DNA of 64,000 bases from Thiothrix lacustris DSM 21227 (GTDB taxonomy: Bacteria > Pseudomonadota > Gammaproteobacteria > Thiotrichales > Thiotrichaceae): assembly GCF_000621325.1 (NCBI RefSeq), contig NZ_JHYQ01000027.1, positions 1-64,000 of the forward strand, read 5' to 3'. Numbering within the stretch: the first letter of the stretch is position 1; each line of letters begins with the position of its first letter. The notes under the pieces were generated by a model. That model saw nothing but the letters and a program-made list of their open reading frames with translations. It ran no database searches and was not told the DNA's origin. The translations under genes and the position numbers were made by a program. Below are positions 15,987 to 25,357 of this stretch, in pieces.

Positions 15987-18404
15987 ATGGCTGAATCAAT
16001 CATCGTTCCTGTTTTACCTTTGCGTGATGTCGTGGTCTATCCACACATGGTTATTCCCCTGTTCGTAGGGCGCAATAAGTCCATCCAGGCGCTGGATATG
16101 GCCATGGATAGCAATAAGCAAATCCTGTTGGTTGCACAAAAAAGTGCTGAGGTTGACGCCCCAGATCTTGATGATGTGCATACCATGGGAACGTTAGCCA
16201 CCATTCTGCAATTATTGAAGCTGCCAGATGGTACGCTGAAAGTATTGGTAGAAGGGTTGGAGCGTGCTGAAATTATCTCTATTGATAATGACGGTGATTT
16301 CTCTGCTGCACGGGTTAAGGTATGCGCTTCCGCAACAGGTGATAGTCGCAAGATTGATGTATTGAGTCGTTCACTGGTTAGCCTGTTTGAACAATACGTC
16401 AAACTGAATAAGAAAGTTCCACCGGAAATTTTATCTTCACTGTCGAGCATTGATGATCCTGTGCGTTTGGCGGATACCATTGCTGCCCACCTCGGTCTGA
16501 AAATTGCCGAAAAACAAAAGATTCTGGAAATGCTGGATGTGGAAGAACGCATTCAGTACTTGATGGAATTAGTCGAGGGTGAAATCGATTTATTGCAGGT
16601 AGAAAAGAAAATTCGTGGACGCGTTAAGCAGCAAATGGAGCGCAGCCAACGCGAGTACTACTTGAATGAGCAGATCAAGGCCATCCAGAAAGAACTCGGC
16701 GAGATGGATGATGCCGCGCCCAATGAAATGGAAGATTTGGCACGTAAAGTCGATGCTGCTGGTATGCCGAAAGAGGCGAAGGATAAAGCAGAAGCTGAGT
16801 TGAAAAAGCTCAAAATGATGTCGCCAATGTCAGCCGAAGCGACTGTTGTGCGCAATTACATCGACTGGTTAGTTAATCTGCCGTGGAAGAAAAAATCCAA
16901 AGTTAATAATAACTTGGGTGATGCAGAGAAAGTCCTCAATGAAGATCACTACGGTCTGGAAGAGGTCAAAGAACGCATCCTCGAGTTCCTTGCTGTGCAA
17001 CAGCGAGTTAAAAAAATCAAAGGGCCAATTTTGTGTTTAGTTGGACCTCCCGGTGTAGGTAAAACTTCTTTAGGGCAATCCATTGCTCGTGCTACCGGGC
17101 GTAAATTTACCCGTATGGCATTGGGCGGCGTGCGTGATGAAGCGGAAATCCGTGGACATCGCCGTACTTATATCGGTTCATTGCCGGGCAAAATCGTTCA
17201 GAATTTAACCAAGGTGGGAACCCGTAATCCACTGTTCCTGTTGGATGAAATTGACAAAATGTCCACCGATTTCCGTGGCGACCCATCTTCGGCGTTGCTG
17301 GAAGTACTTGATCCTGAACAAAATCACACGTTTGCTGACCATTATCTAGAGGTGGATTTCGATCTGTCTGATGTGATGTTTGTGGCGACGTCTAACAGTA
17401 TGCGTATTCCTGGTCCATTGCTGGATCGTATGGAAGTGATCCGCATCCCCGGTTATACCGAAGATGAAAAACTCAATATCGCCAAAAATTATCTGGTACC
17501 TAAACAGCTCAAAGCCAATGGCTTGAAAAAGGGTGAGTTGACGATCAGCGATAGTGCGATTATGGATGTTATCCGCCACTACACGCGTGAAGCAGGGGTA
17601 CGGAATTTAGATCGTGAAATCTCCAAACTGTGCCGTAAAGCTGTTAAGGATCACTTGTTGAATGACAAGAAAAAGACTTCAGTTACTCCGCGTAATATCG
17701 AAAAATACCTTGGTGTGAAACGTTTTGACTATGGCCGTGCTGACAAGACCAACCAAGTGGGTCAAGTGACGGGTTTGGCATGGACATCCGTGGGCGGTGA
17801 ATTATTAACGATTGAAAGTGCGCTGCTGCCGGGTAGTGGCATGATCAAAAGTACCGGGCGTTTGGGGGAGGTCATGAAAGAGTCCATCCATGCGGCTGAG
17901 ACAGTGGTAAAAAGCCGGGCACGTTCATTGGGCATTACCCGCAAGTCTCTGCGAAAGAATAACGTTCATATTCATGTGCCAGAAGGTGCAACGCCTAAAG
18001 ATGGCCCTAGTGCGGGTGTTGGTATGGTAACGGCTATGGTGTCAGCGATGACGCGCATTCCGGTACGTGCCGATGTGGCGATGACCGGCGAAATCACCTT
18101 ACGTGGTGAAGTGTTGCCTATCGGTGGCCTGAAGGAAAAGTTGTTAGCAGCACACCGTGGTGGCATCAAGTTGGTACTCATTCCCAAGGAGAACGAAAAA
18201 GACCTTGCAGAAGTACCAGACAACGTTAAAAAAGGTTTGGAAATACGTCCAGTTAAGTGGATCGATGAGGTATTGGCACTTGCTTTAGAACATGCACCCA
18301 TACCATTGGCCGCTGATGAAGACCTTGATGATGAGGATAATCCGCCTTCTGGTGTTGCTGCGAGTGCGGAAGATGAGGAAAATAGCGCTGCTCGGCAGCA
18401 TTAA
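15987..18404 (+). CDS. lon: endopeptidase La (Lon protease)
   Basis: An 805-residue AAA+ protease. The N-terminal LAN domain starts [20 protein letters not shown]. The ATPase has Walker [10 protein letters not shown] and Walker [11 protein letters not shown]. The protease domain has catalytic Ser in [11 protein letters not shown] and Lys in [17 protein letters not shown] chose the ATG at 15987 (MAESIIVP) rather than an in-frame alternative start at 15978 because the family starts there. The C-terminal 35 residues are acidic (DEDLDDEDN). It degrades misfolded and regulatory proteins. Confidence 0.98.
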   Translation: MAESIIVPVLPLRDVVVYPHMVIPLFVGRNKSIQALDMAMDSNKQILLVAQKSAEVDAPDLDDVHTMGTLATILQLLKLPDGTLKVLVEGLERAEIISIDNDGDFSAARVKVCASATGDSRKIDVLSRSLVSLFEQYVKLNKKVPPEILSSLSSIDDPVRLADTIAAHLGLKIAEKQKILEMLDVEERIQYLMELVEGEIDLLQVEKKIRGRVKQQMERSQREYYLNEQIKAIQKELGEMDDAAPNEMEDLARKVDAAGMPKEAKDKAEAELKKLKMMSPMSAEATVVRNYIDWLVNLPWKKKSKVNNNLGDAEKVLNEDHYGLEEVKERILEFLAVQQRVKKIKGPILCLVGPPGVGKTSLGQSIARATGRKFTRMALGGVRDEAEIRGHRRTYIGSLPGKIVQNLTKVGTRNPLFLLDEIDKMSTDFRGDPSSALLEVLDPEQNHTFADHYLEVDFDLSDVMFVATSNSMRIPGPLLDRMEVIRIPGYTEDEKLNIAKNYLVPKQLKANGLKKGELTISDSAIMDVIRHYTREAGVRNLDREISKLCRKAVKDHLLNDKKKTSVTPRNIEKYLGVKRFDYGRADKTNQVGQVTGLAWTSVGGELLTIESALLPGSGMIKSTGRLGEVMKESIHAAETVVKSRARSLGITRKSLRKNNVHIHVPEGATPKDGPSAGVGMVTAMVSAMTRIPVRADVAMTGEITLRGEVLPIGGLKEKLLAAHRGGIKLVLIPKENEKDLAEVPDNVKKGLEIRPVKWIDEVLALALEHAPIPLAADEDLDDEDNPPSGVAASAEDEENSAARQH

Positions 18405-18416
18405 TATGTTTACTTT

Positions 18417-18456
18417 GGACTTCAAATGCTTCTGTGTCGTTGAAGTCCGTCATTTT
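18417..18456 (+). terminator. putative terminator after lon
   Basis: GGACTTCAA (18417-18425) and TTGAAGTCC (18440-18448) form a perfect 9-bp stem, followed by a short T-rich stretch (CATTTT). Confidence 0.6.
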
Positions 18457-18457
18457 G

Positions 18458-18487
18458 TTGACATATTTTAGATGTCGCTGGTATAAC
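18458..18487 (+). promoter_or_regulatory. promoter of the HU gene
   Basis: TTGACA (18458-18463), 18-base spacer, TATAAC (18482-18487). A near-consensus sigma-70 promoter 92 bases before the start codon. Confidence 0.7.
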
Positions 18488-18578
18488 TGTCGGGCGTATC
18501 CGCATGGGTGGCTCTGCTGACTGTTGTAGCAGGAGTGTTTTGGTTTTCCCCTATAATGAATTCATAAGGAAAGTTTCT

Positions 18579-18851
18579 ATGAATAAATCAGAATTGATTG
18601 ATGCAGTAGCAGAGAAGTCCGGTTTGACTAAAACTGATACTGATAAAGCATTCAAAGCGTTCGTTGAAGTCATCAGTGATACACTGAAAAATGACGACCA
18701 AGTGGCGTTGGTTGGCTTCGGTACGTTCCTCGTGCGTGAGCGCCAAGCGCGTTCTGGTCGTAATCCACGCACTGGCGAAACAATTTCTATCGCTTCTGCG
18801 AAAATTCCTTCATTTAAAGCTGGTAAAGCACTTAAAGATGCCGTAAACTAG
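18579..18851 (+). CDS. hupB: HU family DNA-binding protein
   Basis: A 90-residue nucleoid protein: [20 protein letters not shown] at the start, [20 protein letters not shown] (the DNA-wrapping beta arm with its Pro) and the end [12 protein letters not shown]. The ATG at 18579 is fixed by AAGGAAAG upstream and by family length; the open frame extends further up without meaning. The position after lon is that of hupB. Confidence 0.97.
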   Translation: MNKSELIDAVAEKSGLTKTDTDKAFKAFVEVISDTLKNDDQVALVGFGTFLVRERQARSGRNPRTGETISIASAKIPSFKAGKALKDAVN

Positions 18852-18867
18852 GCGCTCTTTCAATGAC

Positions 18868-18943
18868 GGGTAGTTAGCTCAGTTGGTAGAGCGTCGCCCT
18901 TACAAGGCGAATGTCGGGGGTTCGAGCCCCTCACTACCCACCA
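18868..18943 (+). tRNA. tRNA-Val (anticodon TAC)
   Basis: Acceptor GGGTAGT/ACTACCC, anticodon loop CTTACAA, T-arm with GGGTTCGAGCCC, encoded CCA. It starts 16 bases after the HU gene. Confidence 0.97.
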
Positions 18944-18965
18944 TCATTGTTAACAGTTTTATCGC

Positions 18966-19042
18966 GGAGCGGTAGTTCAGTTGGTTAGAATACCGGCCTG
19001 TCACGCCGGGGGTCGCGGGTTCGAGTCCCGTCCGCTCCGCCA
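18966..19042 (+). tRNA. tRNA-Asp (anticodon GTC), copy 1
   Basis: Acceptor GGAGCGG/CCGCTCC, anticodon stem CCGGC/GCCGG around CTGTCAC, T-arm GCGGGTTCGAGTCCCGT, encoded CCA. Confidence 0.97.
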
Positions 19043-19054
19043 ACTATTTAGATT

Positions 19055-19080
19055 AAGGATGCTCATGTAGCATCCTTTTT
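19055..19080 (+). terminator. terminator between the two tRNA-Asp genes
   Basis: AAGGATGCT / AGCATCCTT stem with a five-base loop, followed by T-rich sequence. Confidence 0.75.
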
Positions 19081-19111
19081 GTTTCCTTTTTCAAGTTGTT
19101 TACAACATCGC

Positions 19112-19188
19112 GGAGCGGTAGTTCAGTTGGTTAGAATACCGGCCTGTCACGCCGGGGGTCGCGGGTTCGAGTCCCGTCCGCTCCGCCA
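19112..19188 (+). tRNA. tRNA-Asp (anticodon GTC), copy 2
   Basis: Identical over its full 77 bases to the copy at 18966. The identity extends a few bases on both sides (ATCGC before, AACTATTT/AACTATTT-like after), so it is a recent tandem duplication. It lies after a terminator and so may depend on another promoter or on readthrough. Confidence 0.97.
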
Positions 19189-19301
19189 ACTATTTCCATT
19201 TCATCCCCCTCTTTCTTCCTGTATGATTGCGTTCTTGCGTGCGTGGGGCGTGCGCATTAATCGTTCATCAATCAACACTAAACACAAAAACGTAAAAGAC
19301 C

Positions 19302-21188
19302 ATGCTGCAATCAATTCATGACAAAGCCAAAGGCTGGATTGCTTACGCTATCGTAGGCATTATCATCGTTCCATTCGCACTGACCGGCATTTATGATTAC
19401 CTGCAAGGAGGTGGTGGTAAATTGTCTGCGGCAGTGGTTGACGGCGAAGAGATTCCGGTGAAAACCGTACAAAATGCTTTATTGCAAATAAAGCAACAAT
19501 TTGGCGGCAAGTTACCGGAGGGTATGGATGAGGCATTGAAGGGTAATGCCCTAGACTCTGTGATCAATCAGACGCTCATCCAGCAAAAAATTCATCAAGG
19601 TGGTTACCGAGCCAGCAACCAAGAAGTTGCAGATGCTATTTCCAAGATAGAAGTTTTCCAAAAAGATGGAAAATTTGATCAAGTGACTTATGAAAATTTC
19701 CTCAAAATACAACGCCGTAGCCCGGTCGAGTTTGAAGCGCAAGTACGTACTGATTTGACTCAGCAGCAATTGCGTGGTGCTGTGATGAATACTGCTTTCC
19801 TGCCAAAAGCTGAGGCAGAGCAATATCAAGCATTGCGTAACCAACAACGTGATATTGAAGTATTTACGTTGAAACAGGCTGATTTTCAGGCGAAAGCACA
19901 AGTGACTGATGATCAGATTGCGAAGTACTACGAGCAAAACAAAGCTGCGTACATGACCGATGAACGTGCCCAGTTATCCTATGTAGAGCTTAAGCGTGAT
20001 GATTTAGCGGCTAAGGCAACGGTTGATGATACAGCTTTGAAAACATGGTTTGATAACAATGCTGATCATTACGTACAGCCCGAAGAGCATATCACTAGCC
20101 ATATTTTGGTGGCTGTTGATGATCCGGCCAAAGATGCCGATGCCAAAAAACGCATTGATGCACTCTATGCTGAAATCAAAGCTGGAACCCGTACCTTTGA
20201 AGCGATTGCTCGTGCGGATTCCGACGATAAAATTACTGCTGAGAAAGACGGTCAAATGGGTGCTGTTGTCGCAGGCGATTGGGGAGCTGAGTTTGAGAAA
20301 GCTGTTTTCGCTTTGAAAGCAGGTGAAATGTCTGAACCGGTGAAAACTGAAGCCGGTTATGAAATTATCCGTGTTGCTACGATTAACCCCAGCAAATCAA
20401 AGACGTTCGAAGAAGCACGTGCTGCGGTTGAAGATGATTATCGTAAAGATCAAGCAGAAAAAGCATTCCTCGATAAAGGTGAAGTATTGGGACGTCTGGC
20501 TTATGAGCAAGACGGTGATTTAGCTCCGGCAGCCAAAGAAACTGGCTTAACGCTGCAACAAACTGATTGGATCACACCAGTACAAGGTCAGGGTATTGCT
20601 GCTAATGATAAAGTGCGTGCTGCTGCTTTCAGCGAAGATGTGCTGAAGTCGGGTAAAAACTCTGATCTGCTAGAGCTTGAAGATGGTAGTGCAGTGGTTA
20701 TTCGTGTGATCAATCATGAAGCGGCCGCCCAGAAGCCTTTGGATACTGTGCGGGAAGATATTCGCACCGCCTTAGTGGCACAGGAAGCCCGCAAGCTTAC
20801 TGCTCAGAAGGGCGAAGAGTTGCTGAAAAAACTACAAGAGACTCAAGCCTGGGGCGCTGCTTTGGCAGCTACCGGTTTGGGTGCAGAAACAGCGGTTGAA
20901 AAATCTGGTTTGATAGGACGCACTGATACCAAGTTTTCCCCTGACATATTGGATCAAGCGTTCTCTTTGGATCATCCAGCTAAGGATAAGTTGACATGGG
21001 GAAGTGTCGCTTTAGCGAATGGTGATTATGCATTGCTTGCCGTTAAAGCCGTTAAAGTTGGTGATGCTAGCTTAGGTTCCGATGCTGGTGCTGTTTATAG
21101 TCAAAGTACCGGTACGCGTGAACTGGATGCCTTCTTTAAAGGCTTGCGGGAAACAGCTAAGGTTGAGACTCACCCTGAAAATTTGTAA
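19302..21188 (+). CDS. ppiD: PpiD, membrane-anchored periplasmic chaperone / peptidyl-prolyl isomerase
   Basis: A 628-residue protein with one N-terminal membrane anchor (WIAYAIVGIIIVPFALTGIY, residues 12-31) and a large periplasmic part. A SurA-like N-domain is followed by a parvulin domain at about 255-365 (ITSHILVAVDDPAKDADAKK, then YEIIRVATI). It assists folding of outer-membrane proteins as they leave the Sec translocon. The length matches the family. The position after hup and tRNAs is the usual one. Confidence 0.95.
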   Translation: MLQSIHDKAKGWIAYAIVGIIIVPFALTGIYDYLQGGGGKLSAAVVDGEEIPVKTVQNALLQIKQQFGGKLPEGMDEALKGNALDSVINQTLIQQKIHQGGYRASNQEVADAISKIEVFQKDGKFDQVTYENFLKIQRRSPVEFEAQVRTDLTQQQLRGAVMNTAFLPKAEAEQYQALRNQQRDIEVFTLKQADFQAKAQVTDDQIAKYYEQNKAAYMTDERAQLSYVELKRDDLAAKATVDDTALKTWFDNNADHYVQPEEHITSHILVAVDDPAKDADAKKRIDALYAEIKAGTRTFEAIARADSDDKITAEKDGQMGAVVAGDWGAEFEKAVFALKAGEMSEPVKTEAGYEIIRVATINPSKSKTFEEARAAVEDDYRKDQAEKAFLDKGEVLGRLAYEQDGDLAPAAKETGLTLQQTDWITPVQGQGIAANDKVRAAAFSEDVLKSGKNSDLLELEDGSAVVIRVINHEAAAQKPLDTVREDIRTALVAQEARKLTAQKGEELLKKLQETQAWGAALAATGLGAETAVEKSGLIGRTDTKFSPDILDQAFSLDHPAKDKLTWGSVALANGDYALLAVKAVKVGDASLGSDAGAVYSQSTGTRELDAFFKGLRETAKVETHPENL

Positions 21189-21197
21189 AGTAGGTTC

Positions 21198-22478
21198 ATG
21201 AAAGTCCATCTAAAAGCATTAGGATGCCGTCTGAATGAGGCGGAGTTGGAACAGTGGTCACAACAATTCCGCAGCGGTGGGCATGATATTGTCCCTGATG
21301 CGCTTGATGCTGATGTACTGGTGCTCAATACCTGTGCTGTGACCAATGAGGCGTCGAGTAAGTCTCGGCGTCTCATGCATCGCCTCTACCGTGAAAACCC
21401 TACTGCCAAATTGGTCGTGAGTGGTTGTTACGCTAGTCTGCAAGCCGCCGAGGTTGCCGAAACGCTGGGTGTTGATTTGGTTATCCCCAATACCGAAAAA
21501 GATCAACTTCCTCAAACCGTTATGCAACATTTTGAATTACCCGTTATGCCTGCTATTGCAACCGAGCCGGGTGAAGCACCGTTGTTCATTCGTGGGCGTC
21601 ATCGTGCTTTTATCAAGATTCAGGACGGTTGTCGTTATCGCTGCACCTTTTGCATTGTCACGGTGGCACGGGGTGATGAGCGTAGTCGCACTGAAGACGA
21701 TATTATTTCTGAAATCAATACACTGTATCAGCAGGGTATTCAGGAAGTCGTCTTAACTGGGGTGCATGTTGGTGGATATGGCAGCGATACAGGTACCTCT
21801 CTGTATGCCTTAGTGCAGGCGATTTTGCGAGAAACGGATATTCCTCGCATCCGCTTTGCTTCAGTCGAGCCATGGGACTTACCAGACGATTTCTTTGCCT
21901 TGTTTACCAACCCACGTTTGATGCCGCATATGCATTTACCGTTGCAAAGCGGTGCAGATTCGGTACTGCGACGTATGGCGCGGCGTTGTAAAACCACCGA
22001 GTTTGCGGCATTAGTGGCAGAAGCACGGCGCAGTGTACCCGGTTTTAATGTGACGACGGATATTATCGTGGGGTTCCCCGGTGAAACGGATGAGGAATGG
22101 GCGCAAACGTTGGCTTATGTTGAGTCGGTAGGCTTTGGTCATTTGCATATCTTTAGTTACTCCATTCGTGAAGGCACTAAGGCAGGGCGTTTGCCTGATC
22201 AAGTGGCGGAAACAGTCAAGAAAGCTCGCAGCCAAGCACTTCATAGTCTTGGTGAACGCTTAAAACACGATTGGTTGCAGCAGCAGATTGGTCAGACTGT
22301 CCCCGTATTGTGGGAGTATGGGCGGTCAAGTGATGATGGGCAGCAGATTTATACCGGTTACACGCCTAATTATTGTAAGGTGAGGGTATCTGTAGCGGAT
22401 AATATCGCTTTGGAAAACACCGTCGGGCAAACTCTGTTGACGGGCGTTGATGATAATGCTGTGCTGACTGGAGTCTAA
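21198..22478 (+). CDS. mtaB: tRNA (t6A37)-C2 methylthiotransferase MtaB
   Basis: A 426-residue radical-SAM enzyme that adds a methylthio group to t6A37 of tRNAs reading ANN codons. The N-terminal UPF0004 domain holds three Fe-S cysteines (GCRLNEAE, NTCAVTNEASSKSR, VVSGCYASLQ), the radical-SAM cluster motif is CRYRCTFC, and a TRAM-like RNA-binding end follows. It begins 9 bases after ppiD. The MtaB rather than MiaB or RimO assignment rests on the start KVHLKALGCRLNEAE and the overall size. Confidence 0.92.
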   Translation: MKVHLKALGCRLNEAELEQWSQQFRSGGHDIVPDALDADVLVLNTCAVTNEASSKSRRLMHRLYRENPTAKLVVSGCYASLQAAEVAETLGVDLVIPNTEKDQLPQTVMQHFELPVMPAIATEPGEAPLFIRGRHRAFIKIQDGCRYRCTFCIVTVARGDERSRTEDDIISEINTLYQQGIQEVVLTGVHVGGYGSDTGTSLYALVQAILRETDIPRIRFASVEPWDLPDDFFALFTNPRLMPHMHLPLQSGADSVLRRMARRCKTTEFAALVAEARRSVPGFNVTTDIIVGFPGETDEEWAQTLAYVESVGFGHLHIFSYSIREGTKAGRLPDQVAETVKKARSQALHSLGERLKHDWLQQQIGQTVPVLWEYGRSSDDGQQIYTGYTPNYCKVRVSVADNIALENTVGQTLLTGVDDNAVLTGV

Positions 22479-22481
22479 ATC

Positions 22482-23069
22482 ATGAATATCAAATACTGGT
22501 TTTCTATCGTCTATTTATTCACTGCTAGTATTTGTTTGTCTGGTTGTCTTTTTTCTTCAGAATCACAACAAGCACGCGAGGTCGTGAATCAGTTCTGGCA
22601 AGCTGTTCTTAATGATGACATGGATACAGCTAAAAATCTGACAACTTGGGACAGTACTCAATACTTGCAATTTCTCAATAGTAAAAGTGTTTTTGCTAAA
22701 CGTTTTGAAACAGGTGAAATCAAGATTGATGGCACAATAGCTGAAGTAGCCACTTTATTATATGGTGGTGAAAAAGGTGACATGGCGATTCCTGTTCGAA
22801 CAGTGTTAGTGCGTAATAAGGATGTCTGGCAGGTTGATGTGCAAAAGACGATGGGATCAATGGTCAGTGGTGCAATGGATGCTGTGGCAGATCAGTTAAA
22901 TATTTTTATGGAAAATGGCTTGAAAGACTTAGATAGCGCACTCTCTAAAAGTGTGGATGAGTTAAATCAAAGCCTAAAACAGGGTATTGATGAGCTAAAA
23001 AATGAACTTTCCTCTCCCCCCAGTTCTCCTGTTAATCCCAGTCCTCCCTCTAATGGGCACGCCATTTAA
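22482..23069 (+). CDS. predicted lipoprotein, DUF4878-like, unknown function
   Basis: A 195-residue AT-rich gene directly after mtaB. Signal and lipobox: FTASICLSGCLF, so it is lipid-anchored. Residues about 28-120 look like an NTF2-like small domain of the DUF4878 kind (AREVVNQFWQAVLNDDMDTA followed by a beta-rich part). A helical segment (residues 140-180, LKDLDSALSKSVDELNQSLK) and a Pro/Ser-rich tail follow. After the TAA the same frame stays open to 23216 (see the separate entry). The function is unknown. Confidence 0.7.
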   Translation: MNIKYWFSIVYLFTASICLSGCLFSSESQQAREVVNQFWQAVLNDDMDTAKNLTTWDSTQYLQFLNSKSVFAKRFETGEIKIDGTIAEVATLLYGGEKGDMAIPVRTVLVRNKDVWQVDVQKTMGSMVSGAMDAVADQLNIFMENGLKDLDSALSKSVDELNQSLKQGIDELKNELSSPPSSPVNPSPPSNGHAI

Positions 23070-23216
23070 GATTATAATTTAACCAAAAAGTCGTCTTCTC
23101 TGGTGACTTTGCTTATTTGTATTGCATTCATTGCATATTCAGGTTTATATAAGCCTTATATCCCGTATACACGTAAAAAGCCTCGTTTTGTCAGTCAGTC
23201 TCTGGCAGAAAAATAG
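23070..23216 (+). other. open frame continuing past the lipoprotein stop; possible small membrane peptide
   Basis: After the TAA at 23067-23069 the same frame stays open for 48 codons. It encodes a hydrophobic span (VTLLICIAFIAYSGLY) and a basic tail (TRKKPRFVSQSLAEK) before TAG. A GTG at 23103 could start a 37-residue membrane peptide, but no ribosome site precedes it. The alternatives are a decayed C-terminus of the upstream gene, stop readthrough, or chance in AT-rich DNA. Confidence 0.25.
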
Positions 23217-23279
23217 AGAAATGTTATGTTGGTATCATGTTGTTACGGTAAGTCATGATCAACCAGATGGAATACCCCG

Positions 23280-23963
23280 ATGTCAAAATTAGTTATTAAA
23301 CAAGACCTTCCAGTGCCTTCCTTTCAGGAAAAACTGGAGGGTGTTTTGCGGGTTATTCTGCCATTATTATTATTGGGTATTGTAGTCATTACTGCATTGT
23401 CGCTTTATGTGGCAAGAGATTCGACGGTGCCAGAAGCTATTGTTCAGGATTCTCCATACAACATAAAAGTGCTGCCACTCGCCTATAAACAACAATATGA
23501 ACGCCTAGATGTTTTGAGGCGTGAGTTTGATTCGCAAGATAAAACGGTGTTAGAAGGTTATGATAAACATTCTAGCTTAGTCGCTAAAGCGGAAGCTATT
23601 TTGTTACAGCTGTCTACCATGGATCGTTTGCTAGACAGTTTGGATTTGTCTTCTAAAAATCGTCAGGAATTGTTGGCTCGACATCAATATCAAAAGGATT
23701 ATTGGGAGTCGAAACGTGTTTTTCAGAATTTACGTTTATCGCGTTTTAATGAAGGTAAGTCGCCACTTACTGTAGTGACAGAACCCCAACCAACATTGAC
23801 CAATACCTCAGAACCTTTACCTGCGGTGGTTGATAATCATCAAGCGATGATCGATGCAGCAGCTAAAACTGCCCCAAAGATTGAATTACCCGCAGACTTT
23901 TGTCCATTGTTTGGACCCGGTGCAGCCGCTTGTAAACCAGACGCTGATGACAAAAAACCCTAG
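23280..23963 (+). CDS. single-span membrane protein, unknown function
   Basis: A 227-residue protein with a short cytoplasmic start, one membrane span at about residues 28-50 (VILPLLLLGIVVITALSLYV), a helical charged middle (residues 70-160, probably coiled coil: ERLDVLRREFDSQDKTVLEG) and a Pro-rich, weakly ordered tail that ends with a Cys pair (FCPLFGPGAAACKPD). I do not recognise the family. It is AT-rich like the lipoprotein before it and stands alone between that gene and the convergent EVE gene. Confidence 0.65.
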   Translation: MSKLVIKQDLPVPSFQEKLEGVLRVILPLLLLGIVVITALSLYVARDSTVPEAIVQDSPYNIKVLPLAYKQQYERLDVLRREFDSQDKTVLEGYDKHSSLVAKAEAILLQLSTMDRLLDSLDLSSKNRQELLARHQYQKDYWESKRVFQNLRLSRFNEGKSPLTVVTEPQPTLTNTSEPLPAVVDNHQAMIDAAAKTAPKIELPADFCPLFGPGAAACKPDADDKKP

Positions 23964-23975
23964 AGGTTGATCAAA

Positions 23976-24428
23976 TCATTCTCGTGTAAGGATAGCCTGC
24001 CATTCATCAGTGGTCACTGGCATGATAGAAAGTCGGCAGCCTTTGCGTACCAGTGGCATATTTTCCAGAATAGTTTGCTCGCGCAATTCATGCAAACTGA
24101 TGGTACGTGAAAGCTTGCGTATGAATTTTACATCGACTCGGTACCAACGTGGATTCGCTGGATCACTTTTTGGGTCAAAGTATTTAGCTTCGGGATTTAC
24201 TGCTGTGTCGTCAGGATAGCCTTGAGTGACAATCTCGGCGATACCTACAATGCCGGGTACGTCACAGTTGGAATGGTAAAAAAAGACCTGATCGCCGACT
24301 TGCATTTGATCTCGCATCATATTGCGAGCTTGGTAATTACGCACTCCGTCCCACGGTTCGACAGTGACTCTTTTTAAGTCATCAATGCCGAACACATCAG
24401 GTTCTGATTTCATCAGCCAGTATTGCAT
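23976..24428 (-). CDS. EVE domain protein
   Basis: A 150-residue protein, all one EVE/PUA-like domain: YWLMKSEPDVFGIDDL, then WDGVRNYQARNMMRDQM and DQVFFYHSNCDVPGIVGIAE. The domain has an aromatic pocket that binds modified bases in nucleic acids (5-methylcytosine-type bases in DNA or modified RNA). It is stand-alone here, beside rlmJ. The biological role is not established. Confidence 0.9.
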   Translation of the reverse strand: MQYWLMKSEPDVFGIDDLKRVTVEPWDGVRNYQARNMMRDQMQVGDQVFFYHSNCDVPGIVGIAEIVTQGYPDDTAVNPEAKYFDPKSDPANPRWYRVDVKFIRKLSRTISLHELREQTILENMPLVRKGCRLSIMPVTTDEWQAILTRE

Positions 24429-24447
24429 GTATTTATCCTTTAGTCTG

Positions 24448-25296
24448 TCAGGTATTTTTTGCAGGCTTGATGTCAGTCACGGTGAAGTGCCCGTTGGCAT
24501 CCGCCATTTGTTGGTGTAACCACGGTAATAGAGTTTGCATCTGTTTAGCCAATAACCACGGTGGATTGATGACGAACATGCCACTACCGCTCATGCCTAG
24601 CCCTGGACTATCGGCTACTGGGCAGAACTCAATCTGCAAGATGTCTGCAATACCCGTCTGCTGCAAGCCTTGAATCATTTGTTTGACCCGCTGGCGTTCA
24701 ATCACCGGATACCATAGCAAGTAAGTGCCTGTCGCAAAGCGTTTGTAAGCTTTGGCAAGGGTGATTACAACATCGCTGTAATCTGTTTTTAGTTCGTAGG
24801 ATGGGTCAATCAGGGTAACAGCACGTCGGCTAATCGGTGGTAATAAGCCTAGCAACCCCTTCAGACCATCCTGTTTGCTAATCTGGATGCGTTTATCATG
24901 CCCAAGATTGTTGTTTAGTGTGTTGAAATCGTTGGGGTGTAATTCAAACAGACGCAACTGATCCTGCTTGCGCAGTAACTGTGCCGCTAGCCACGGGGAG
25001 CCAGGGTAATAGTCGAGTGAGGGTTTCGGGTTGATTGAGCGAATCAGATTGACATAAGGCAGTAATGCGTCAGGCAAATCACTAGCATTCCACAGTGTCT
25101 GAATACCGTGGGCAAATTCTTGGGTTTTTTGAGACTCCGCACTGTTTAGCCGATAAAGGCCACTACCAGCGTGAGTATCAATGTACCAAAAGGGTTTATC
25201 TTTGCACTGGTAATAGTCTAGCGTTAACACTAACACCACATGTTTGATGACATCAGCGTGGTTTCCAGCGTGAAAGGCATGTCGGTAGCTTAGCAA
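24448..25296 (-). CDS. rlmJ: 23S rRNA (adenine(2030)-N6)-methyltransferase RlmJ
   Basis: A 282-residue enzyme starting MLSYRHAFHAGNHADVIKH, the family signature. YIDTHAGSGLY forms the SAM site, and LIDPSYELKTDY is the catalytic NPPY-like motif (DPSYE) of this family. It methylates A2030 of 23S rRNA using S-adenosylmethionine. The length is normal. It is 20 bases upstream of the EVE gene on the same strand, so probably co-transcribed. Confidence 0.95.
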   Translation of the reverse strand: MLSYRHAFHAGNHADVIKHVVLVLTLDYYQCKDKPFWYIDTHAGSGLYRLNSAESQKTQEFAHGIQTLWNASDLPDALLPYVNLIRSINPKPSLDYYPGSPWLAAQLLRKQDQLRLFELHPNDFNTLNNNLGHDKRIQISKQDGLKGLLGLLPPISRRAVTLIDPSYELKTDYSDVVITLAKAYKRFATGTYLLWYPVIERQRVKQMIQGLQQTGIADILQIEFCPVADSPGLGMSGSGMFVINPPWLLAKQMQTLLPWLHQQMADANGHFTVTDIKPAKNT

Positions 25297-25320
25297 GGTA
25301 TTTCCTTCCTTGGAAAATAG

Positions 25321-25344
25321 AGGGCGTATTTATTTGCACGCCCT
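25321..25344 (-). terminator. possible terminator after the Asn/Trp/Gly-rich protein gene
   Basis: AGGGCGT / ACGCCCT stem with a 10-base loop, followed on the minus strand by CTATTTT. It lies 14 bases after the stop at 25358. Confidence 0.5.
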
Positions 25345-25357
25345 CAGTGTTACCGGG

